The translations under genes and the position numbers were made by a program. Of a DNA stretch of 64,000 nt, positions 58,601-64,000 are shown piece by piece. The notes beneath the pieces are model-generated. The model saw only the letters and a program-made list of their open reading frames with translations, was not told where the DNA came from and did no database searches. Positions within the stretch are counted from its first letter, which is position 1; every line of letters begins with the position of its first letter. The stretch is from Mycolicibacterium rhodesiae (GTDB lineage: Bacteria > Actinomycetota > Actinomycetes > Mycobacteriales > Mycobacteriaceae), in assembly GCF_002086695.1 (NCBI RefSeq), contig NZ_MVIH01000016.1:1-64000 (forward strand), read 5' to 3'.

Positions 58601-58885
58601 TACGGCGTCATCGAACCGCCCAAGTGGCGGATCCTGCCGGACCGGTTCGGCGCCGAAGCCAACTCGCCGGTGATGGACAACATCGGCGGCGGCCCGCTCG
58701 GCATCAGCGAGTTGCTGTACCGCGCGGTCACGGTGCCGACTTATCTGCGTGACGACTGGTTCCGGGACTGGGGCGCCCTGCAGCAGCTCAACCCGTTCTA
58801 TCCGGACGCCCAGCCGGCGCGGCTGGATCTCGGCACCGCCACTCGCAGCGGGCTGTGGAGCCCGGCGCCACTGCGACCTACCTAA
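55646..58885 (+). CDS. embC: Arabinosyltransferase EmbC
   Basis: 1079 residues from ATG 55646; its LSSSVNETRANYRTAR aligns with the start of M. tuberculosis EmbC, so this start is preferred over GTG 55682. There are about thirteen membrane segments, a periplasmic N-terminal jelly-roll, the donor-site loop NTSDDGYILTMARV near 285-300, and C-terminal carbohydrate-binding domains. EmbC extends the arabinan of lipoarabinomannan. It is co-transcribed with aftA; embA follows after 76 bases. Homologue of Rv3793. Confidence 0.95.
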   Translation: MAVPDRQLLSSSVNETRANYRTARLVAVIAGLLGAALAILTPLLPVKQTTAELNWPQNGVLNSVTAPLISYVATDLSIDVPCSAAAGLNSPDKTVLLSTVPKQAPKAVDRGLLIQRANDDLVVVVRNTPVVVAKLSQVLSPACQKLTFTAHADRVTAEFVGLTQGAESNAPGKPLAGERSGYDFRPQIVGIFTDLSGPAPPGLSVHATIDTRYSSAPTALKMAAMVLGVVLTIVALGALHVMDRADGVRQRRFLPSRWWSVTPLDGLVLAVLVWWQFVGANTSDDGYILTMARVSEHAGYMANYYRWFGTPEAPFGWYYDLLALWAHVSTSSDWMRLPTLGMALVCWWLISREVIPRLGHAVKTSRAAVWTAAGMFLAFWLPLNNGLRPEPIIALGILLTWCSVERGVATSRLLPVAFACIIGALTLFSGPTGIASIGALLVAIGPLRTILHRRSRQFGLLPLLAPILAAGTVTLILIFRDQTLVGELDANMLKSAVGPSLSWFDEHIRYERLFMASPDGSVARRFAVLALLVALAVSVAMILRRGHIPGTAAGPSRRIIGITIISFLAMMFTPTKWTHHFGVFAGLAGSLGALAAVAVTAHVLRSRRNRAIFAAAVLFITALSFASVNGWWYVSNFGVPWSNQFPEWHFGFTTMLLGLTILVLLLAAWFHFSGRDNGGPTRARWWSRFIGSPLATMAWLLVVFEVLSLTLGMTEQWPAWSVGRSNLQALTGKTCGLADDVLVEEDPNAGTLTPIVGVSVGDALAATTAEGFTPNGIPADVSADPVMEPPGGGSFVDSDGLVTSSEAGTEGGTTLAAGVNGSRARLPYGLDPARTPVMGSWRPGVQQPAVLRSAWYQLPADWAASPLLVVAAAGRFDQDEVQAQWATDQQAAEGKSGGTVLFGDVGAAPAWRNLRAPLSAIPRDATHIRLVATDDDLAPQHWIAITPPRIPKLRSLQDVVGSQDPVLLDWLVGLAFPCQRPFGHQYGVIEPPKWRILPDRFGAEANSPVMDNIGGGPLGISELLYRAVTVPTYLRDDWFRDWGALQQLNPFYPDAQPARLDLGTATRSGLWSPAPLRPT

Positions 58886-58961
58886 CATTCGGCTGTCGAT
58901 TCGCGGTGGCGCCCGCAGGCCTTCCGAACCGACACACCTTCGTCGCCTACCATCGAGCCTC

Positions 58962-61900
58962 GTGCCAAGCGACAGAGCCGACTCCAACCGGATCGCCCGG
59001 CTCGTCGCCGTCGTAGCCGGGATCCTCGGTGTGCTGCTGTGCGGCGTCGTGCCGCTGCTGCCGGTCACGCAGACCACCGCCAGCATCCAGTGGCCCCAGG
59101 CTCCCGGCCCGGACGGCCTGGTCAGCGACATCACTGCGCCCCTGGTGTCGGGCGCACCGCAGTCGCTCGAGGTGTCGATCCCCTGCCAGACCATCGCCAC
59201 TCTGCCCGCCGAAGGCGGCCTGGTGTTCTCGACGATCCCGCCGGCGGGCATCGACTCCAGCCGTAACGGGCTGTTCGTCCGTGCCAACGCCGCCACCGTC
59301 GTCGTCGCGTTCCGCGACACCGTCGCCGCCGTGGCGCCCCGCCCGGCCATCGCCGCGGGTGGCTGCCGCGAACTGCGGATCTGGGCCGGGCCTGGCGGAG
59401 TGGGCGCCGATTTCGTCGGTATCCCGGGCGCCACCGGCACGCTCGCCCCCGAGAAGAAGCCGCAGATCGCCGGGATCTTCACGGACCTGAAGGTCGCGGC
59501 GCAGCCGGGTCTGAGCGCCCATATCGACATCGACACCCGGTTCATCACCCGCCCCAGCGCACTCAAGATCGCGGTGATGGTGCTCGGGATCGCCTGCGTG
59601 GTGGCGTCGGTGGTCGCCCTCGGTGTGCTGGACCGGCGGGCAGGCCGGCGATTGCCTGGCGCGTGGCGGCGCTTCCTGCGGGTCGGAGTCGCCACCTGGG
59701 TGGCCGATATCGGAGTGATCGGCGGATTGCTGCTGTGGCATTTCGTCGGCGCCATCTCCTCGGACGACGGCTACAACCTCACCATCGCGCGGGTCTCCGG
59801 CGAGGCCGGCTACACCGCCAACTACTTCCGCTATTTCGGGGCCACCGAGGCGCCTTTCGACTGGTACCAGTCGGTGCTCGCCCACCTCGCCGCGATCAGC
59901 ACCGCCGGAGTGTGGATGCGGCTTCCCGCCACGATCGCCGGCATCGGCACCTGGCTTATCCTGAGCCGCTGCGTCCTGCCCCGGCTGGGCCGGCGGTTGT
60001 CGCTCAACCGGGTGACGGTATGGACCGCAGGTGCGGTGTTCCTGGCGGCCTGGTTGCCGTTCAACAACGGACTGCGACCCGAACCGCTGATCGCGTTCGG
60101 CGTACTGGCGGCGTGGATCCTGGTGGAGAACGCCATCGCCACCCGGCGGCTGGTTCCGGCAGCGCTGGCTATCGTCGTCGCCGTCTTCAGCGTGACGCTC
60201 GCCCCGCAGGGCCTGATCGCGATCGCGCCGATTCTCGTCGGCGCCCGTGCCGTCGCTCGGGCGATCAAAGCCCGGCGGAGTACCGACGGCCTGCTGGCGC
60301 CGCTGGCCGCGCTCGCCGCCTCGCTGTCGGTCATCTTCGTCGTCGTCTTCCGCGACCAGACCCTGGCGGCCGTCGCGGAATCCGCCCGCATCAAGTACGT
60401 CGTCGGCCCGACGATCGCCTGGTACCAGGACTTCCTGCGCTACTACTTCCTGACCGTCGAAGACAATTCGGAAAGCTCCCTGACCCGCCGCTTCGCGGTC
60501 CTGGTGATGATGCTGTGCCTGTTCGGCATGCTGGCGGTGCTGCTGCGCCGCGGCCACGTCCCCGGGGTGGCAGGCGGCCCGGTGTGGCGGCTGCTCGGCA
60601 GCACCGCGATCGGCCTGCTGTTGCTGCACTTCACCCCGACCAAGTGGGCGGTGCAGTTCGGTGCGTTCGCCGGACTGGCCGGGGCGCTGGGCGCGGTCAC
60701 CGCGTTCGCCTTCGCCCGCGTCGGCTTGCACAACCGACGCAACCTCGCCCTGTACGTCACCGCCCTGCTGTTCGTACTGGCGTGGGCGACGTCGGGCACC
60801 AACGGCTGGTTCTACGTCGGCAACTACGGCGTGCCCTGGTTCGACCGTCAGCCGGTGATCGCCCACCAGCCCGTGACGACGATGTTCCTGGGCTTGGCGA
60901 TCCTGTCCGGCCTGACCGCCGGCTGGCTGCACTTCCGGATGGACTACGCCGGGCACACCGAGGTCAAGAACACCGGCCGCAACCGGGCGCTGGCGTCGAC
61001 TCCGCTGCTGGTCTTCGCGATCATCATGGTGCTGCTCGAGGTCGGCTCGATGACCAAGGCCTTCGTGCAGCGGTATCCCGCCTACACCACCGCCGCCGCC
61101 AATCTGTCCGCGCTGAAGTCGGGCCTGTCCGACGCCAGCTGCGCGATGGCCGACGACGTTCTGGTCGAGGCGAACCCGAATGCCGGTATGCTGCAACCAG
61201 TTCCAGGCCAGAAGTGGGGTCAGTACGGCCCGCTCGGCGGCGACAATCCGGTCGGCTTCACCCCGAACGGCATCAGCGACACCCTGGAGCCTGCCGAGCC
61301 GTTCGTCGCCAACCCCGGCACCGTCAACTCCGACGGGTCGCCCAACAAACCCAACGCGGGCATCGCCTTCGCCGCAGGCACCGGCGGCGGGTATGGCCCG
61401 GTCGGAGTCAACGGCTCGCGGGTGTTCCTGCCGTTCGGGCTGGACCCGAAGACCACTCCGGTGATGGGCAGCTACAAGGAGAACACCGTCGCGGCCAAGG
61501 CGACGTCGGCGTGGTACCAGCTGCCGCCACGCACACCGGACCGGCCGCTGGTGACCGTCGCCGCCGCGGGCGCGATCTGGTTTTACGACGAGGAGGGACA
61601 GTTCAACTATGGACAGTCGCTCAAGCTGCAATGGGGTGTGCAGCGGCCGGACGGCAGCTTCCAGGCGCTGAACGCGGTGCAACCCATCGATGTGATCGCC
61701 CAAAAGGCTTGGCGCAACCTGCGTTTCCCGCTCTCGTGGGCGCCGCCGGAGGCCAACGTCGCGCGCATCGTCGCCGACGACCCGAACCTGAGTACCGACC
61801 AGTGGTTCGGCTTCACCCCGCCGCGGGTGCCTGTCCTGGAGACCGCTCAGCAGTTCCTCGGCTCGCAGACGCCGGTGATGATGGACATCGCCACCGCCGC

Positions 61901-62231
61901 GAACTTCCCGTGCCAGCGCCCGTTCTCCGAACACCTCGGCGTCGCCGAACTACCGGAATACCGGATCCTGCCCAACCTCAAGCAGGTGGTGGTGTCGAGC
62001 AATATGTGGCAATCCGCGCGCGCCGGTGGGCCGTTCCTGTTCATCCAGGGACTGCTGACCACGGCGACCGTCCCGACGTACCTGCGCGACGACTGGTACC
62101 GCGACTGGGGTGCGATCGAGCGCTACATCCGGCTGGTGCCGTCGTCGGAAGCGCCGAACGCCGTCATCGACCAGGGCACCAAGACGACATTCGGGTGGAG
62201 CCGTAGCGGACCGATCAGGGCACTGCCATGA
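58962..62231 (+). CDS. embA: Arabinosyltransferase EmbA
   Basis: 1089 residues from GTG 58962, matching the M. tuberculosis start (xPSDRADSNRIARL). Same architecture as EmbC and EmbB. The donor-loop DDGYNLTIARV keeps the catalytic aspartates. EmbA works with EmbB to add alpha(1-3) branches in arabinogalactan. A 76-base gap separates it from embC; in M. tuberculosis an EmbR-responsive promoter is described upstream of embA, but no EmbR site can be assigned here. The stop overlaps embB by four bases. Homologue of Rv3794. Confidence 0.95.
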   Translation: MPSDRADSNRIARLVAVVAGILGVLLCGVVPLLPVTQTTASIQWPQAPGPDGLVSDITAPLVSGAPQSLEVSIPCQTIATLPAEGGLVFSTIPPAGIDSSRNGLFVRANAATVVVAFRDTVAAVAPRPAIAAGGCRELRIWAGPGGVGADFVGIPGATGTLAPEKKPQIAGIFTDLKVAAQPGLSAHIDIDTRFITRPSALKIAVMVLGIACVVASVVALGVLDRRAGRRLPGAWRRFLRVGVATWVADIGVIGGLLLWHFVGAISSDDGYNLTIARVSGEAGYTANYFRYFGATEAPFDWYQSVLAHLAAISTAGVWMRLPATIAGIGTWLILSRCVLPRLGRRLSLNRVTVWTAGAVFLAAWLPFNNGLRPEPLIAFGVLAAWILVENAIATRRLVPAALAIVVAVFSVTLAPQGLIAIAPILVGARAVARAIKARRSTDGLLAPLAALAASLSVIFVVVFRDQTLAAVAESARIKYVVGPTIAWYQDFLRYYFLTVEDNSESSLTRRFAVLVMMLCLFGMLAVLLRRGHVPGVAGGPVWRLLGSTAIGLLLLHFTPTKWAVQFGAFAGLAGALGAVTAFAFARVGLHNRRNLALYVTALLFVLAWATSGTNGWFYVGNYGVPWFDRQPVIAHQPVTTMFLGLAILSGLTAGWLHFRMDYAGHTEVKNTGRNRALASTPLLVFAIIMVLLEVGSMTKAFVQRYPAYTTAAANLSALKSGLSDASCAMADDVLVEANPNAGMLQPVPGQKWGQYGPLGGDNPVGFTPNGISDTLEPAEPFVANPGTVNSDGSPNKPNAGIAFAAGTGGGYGPVGVNGSRVFLPFGLDPKTTPVMGSYKENTVAAKATSAWYQLPPRTPDRPLVTVAAAGAIWFYDEEGQFNYGQSLKLQWGVQRPDGSFQALNAVQPIDVIAQKAWRNLRFPLSWAPPEANVARIVADDPNLSTDQWFGFTPPRVPVLETAQQFLGSQTPVMMDIATAANFPCQRPFSEHLGVAELPEYRILPNLKQVVVSSNMWQSARAGGPFLFIQGLLTTATVPTYLRDDWYRDWGAIERYIRLVPSSEAPNAVIDQGTKTTFGWSRSGPIRALP

Positions 62232-64000
62232 CACAGACTCTCGCGGCCAACGCCCGCGACGCCGCCGGCGATGTCCGGATCACCCGCTGGGTGGCCACCG
62301 TCGCCGGGCTGGTGGGTTTCGTCCTGTCGGTGCTGACTCCGCTGCTGCCGGTGGAACAGACCACCGCGACGTTGAATTGGCCGCAGGCCGGTCAGCTGAA
62401 TAACGTCACCGCCCCGCTGATCTCGCAGGCACCGGTGTCGCTGACGGCCACGGTCCCCTGCGACGTGATCCGGTCCATGCCGCCCGCCGGCGGCATGGTG
62501 CTGGGGCTCGCGCCGCAGAAAGGCAAAGAGGCGGCGCTCAATTCGCTGTTCGTCAACGTCAACGCCCAGCGCGTCGACATCACCGACCGCAACGTGGTGG
62601 TCGCGAGCGTGCCGCGCGCGCGGGCGGTCTCCGCGCAGTGTCAGCGCATCGAGATCACCTCGACCACCGACGGCACGTTCGCCACCTTCGTCGGGTTGAA
62701 CGACCCGACCACCGGCAAGGACCTGCGCAGCGGGTTCGCCGACCCCAACCTGCGGCCGGCGATCGTCGGGGTGTTCACCGATCTGGTCGGCCCGGCGCCG
62801 CCGGGGCTGTCCGTCTCGGCGACGATCGACACCCGGTTCTCCACCACGCCAACGGTGTTGAAGCTGGCCGCGATGCTGCTGGCGATGGCCGCCACGGTGA
62901 TCGCGCTGGTGGCCCTGTGGCGGCTGGACCGCCTCGACGGGCGCCGCATGCACTCCTGGATTCCGCAGCGCTGGCGCACCTTCACCGCAGTCGACGTGAC
63001 CGTGGTGGCGGGATTCCTGATCTGGCATGTGATCGGAGCCAACTCCTCCGACGACGGCTACATCCTCCAGATGGCCCGCGTCGCCGACCACGCCGGCTAC
63101 ATGTCGAACTACTTCCGCTGGTTCGGTAGCCCGGAGGACCCGTTCGGCTGGTTCTACAACGTGCTGGCACTGATGACTCACGTCAGCGACGCCAGCATCT
63201 GGATGCGGTTGCCGGACTTGATCTGTGCGCTGGTCTGCTGGCTGCTGCTGTCCCGCGAAGTGCTGCCGCGACTGGGTCCCGCCGTGATCGCCAGCCGGCC
63301 CGCGCTGTGGGCAGCCGGCCTGGTGTTGATGGCGGCGTGGATGCCGTTCAACAACGGCCTGCGCCCCGAGGGTCAGATCGCGACCGGCGCTCTGATCACC
63401 TACGTACTCATCGAACGGGCAGTGATCTCCGGCCGGCTCACCCCGGCGGCACTGGCCATCGTGAGCGCGGCGTTCACCCTCGGTATCCAGCCCACCGGAC
63501 TGATCGCCGTCGCCGCGCTGATCGCCGGTGGCCGGCCGATCCTGCGGATCCTGGTGCGCAGGCGTGCGGTGGTGGGCACCTGGCCGCTGGTGCTGCCGCT
63601 GCTGGCCGCGGGCACCATCATCCTGACCGTCGTCTTCGCCGACCAGACATTCGCAACGGTGTTGGAAGCCACCAGGATTCGCACCGATATCGGGCCGAGC
63701 CAGGCCTGGTACACCGAGAACCTGCGGTACTACTACCTGATCCTGCCGACCGTGGACGGCTCGCTGTCACGCCGGTTCGGCTTCCTGATGACCGCGCTGT
63801 CACTGTTCGTGTCGATGTTCATCATGTTGCGCCGCAAGCGAGTTCCCGGCGTGGCCCGGGGCCCGGCGTGGCGGCTGATGGGCGTCATCTTCGCGACGAT
63901 GTTCTTCCTGATGTTCACGCCCACCAAGTGGGTGCATCACTTCGGGTTGTTCGCCGCGGTCGGTGCGGCCATGGCGGCGTTGGCCACCGTGCTGGCGTCG
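62228..64000 (+). CDS. embB: Arabinosyltransferase EmbB, truncated by window end
   Basis: 591 codons from ATG 62228 (ATGA overlap with embA); the C-terminal part lies beyond base 64000. The N-terminal jelly-roll, the first membrane segments and the donor loop SSDDGYILQMARVADHAG (Met282, equivalent to M. tuberculosis Met306) are present. The residue before that Met is Gln281 where M. tuberculosis has Gly305. EmbB, with EmbA, forms the branched arabinan of arabinogalactan and is the main ethambutol target. Homologue of Rv3795. Confidence 0.95.
   Translation, partial: MTQTLAANARDAAGDVRITRWVATVAGLVGFVLSVLTPLLPVEQTTATLNWPQAGQLNNVTAPLISQAPVSLTATVPCDVIRSMPPAGGMVLGLAPQKGKEAALNSLFVNVNAQRVDITDRNVVVASVPRARAVSAQCQRIEITSTTDGTFATFVGLNDPTTGKDLRSGFADPNLRPAIVGVFTDLVGPAPPGLSVSATIDTRFSTTPTVLKLAAMLLAMAATVIALVALWRLDRLDGRRMHSWIPQRWRTFTAVDVTVVAGFLIWHVIGANSSDDGYILQMARVADHAGYMSNYFRWFGSPEDPFGWFYNVLALMTHVSDASIWMRLPDLICALVCWLLLSREVLPRLGPAVIASRPALWAAGLVLMAAWMPFNNGLRPEGQIATGALITYVLIERAVISGRLTPAALAIVSAAFTLGIQPTGLIAVAALIAGGRPILRILVRRRAVVGTWPLVLPLLAAGTIILTVVFADQTFATVLEATRIRTDIGPSQAWYTENLRYYYLILPTVDGSLSRRFGFLMTALSLFVSMFIMLRRKRVPGVARGPAWRLMGVIFATMFFLMFTPTKWVHHFGLFAAVGAAMAALATVLAS

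Noticed and set aside
58947..61934. A 995-codon open frame on the minus strand opposite embA
   Set aside because: It is the antisense shadow of a high-GC gene. The product is Arg/Gly/Asp/Gln/His-rich with no domain, and embA is full length and conserved.
59663..62206. An 847-codon alternative plus-strand frame inside embA
   Set aside because: An out-of-frame shadow of embA, rich in Arg and Pro, with no membrane pattern.
1..64000. Search for CRISPR arrays, insertion sequences, prophage and rRNA
   Set aside because: No regularly spaced repeats, transposase motifs, integrase, terminal inverted repeats of insertion-sequence size or rRNA sequence were found. Codon and base use are uniform apart from the short accessory stretches.

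Overview
The window is high-GC actinobacterial DNA and reads as the chromosome of a mycobacterium, probably a rapid-growing Mycolicibacterium. The gene content and order follow the Mycobacterium tuberculosis Rv3752c-Rv3795 stretch as I remember it: tadA and its partner, tyrA, proZ-proW-proV-proX, Rv3760, fadE36-like, an Rv3762c-like alkyl sulfatase, tcrY-tcrX, hisC2, Rv3773c, echA21, Rv3777, Rv3778c, Rv3779, bpa, wzt-glfT1-wzm, gtrA, dprE1-dprE2, aftA and embC-embA-embB. No insertion sequence, phage gene, CRISPR array or rRNA was seen. There are four tRNA genes: Ser-CGA, Arg-ACG, Ser-GCT and Ser-UGA. embB and the first gene are cut by the window ends. No stretch over 300 bases lacks a gene.

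Layout. 1-2.1 kb: two small secreted proteins, tRNA-Ser(CGA) with a clear terminator, tadA and the TadA-associated protein. 2.1-7.2 kb: tyrA, a glycolipid-binding-domain protein and a ProXVWZ osmoprotectant ABC transporter whose genes overlap by start/stop codons. 7.3-15.4 kb: a lipid catabolic block (three enzymes typical of 4-hydroxyacyl-CoA breakdown, namely an APH-like kinase, an acyl-CoA dehydrogenase-like protein and an SDR, plus a CoA transferase, a TetR regulator and a quinone oxidoreductase). A strong palindrome lies in the divergent promoter. 15.5-19.4 kb: an alkyl sulfatase and a secreted phosphoesterase. 19.4-27.6 kb: a co-oriented operon of two GT39 membrane glycosyltransferases, a GT2-GtrA fusion and the TcrY/TcrX two-component system, facing a small exported protein.

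27.6-37 kb is the most accessory part: a ThrE-type exporter, a second kinase/acyl-CoA dehydrogenase/SDR module, small membrane and secreted proteins, a TetR repressor with two identical operators facing an unknown protein and a FAD monooxygenase, and a diguanylate cyclase. 37-46.8 kb: hisC2, cysK-cysE, echA21, MarR, quinone oxidoreductase, a class V aminotransferase-like protein lacking the usual PLP lysine, and an Rv3779-like membrane glycosyltransferase. 46.8-64 kb: the proteasome activator Bpa and the arabinogalactan locus. Wzt/Wzm export and GlfT1 start the galactan. GtrA, DprE1 and DprE2 make and handle decaprenyl-phosphoryl-arabinose. AftA, EmbC, EmbA and EmbB use it to build arabinan.

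The points most worth a second look are the TcrXY-linked glycosyltransferase operon with an 11-bp-phased direct repeat upstream of tcrX, alanine at the DprE1 position equivalent to Cys387 (the benzothiazinone target), the two Lva-like kinase/dehydrogenase modules, the twin TetR operators at 33.56-33.62 kb, and the lysine-less aminotransferase-like protein.
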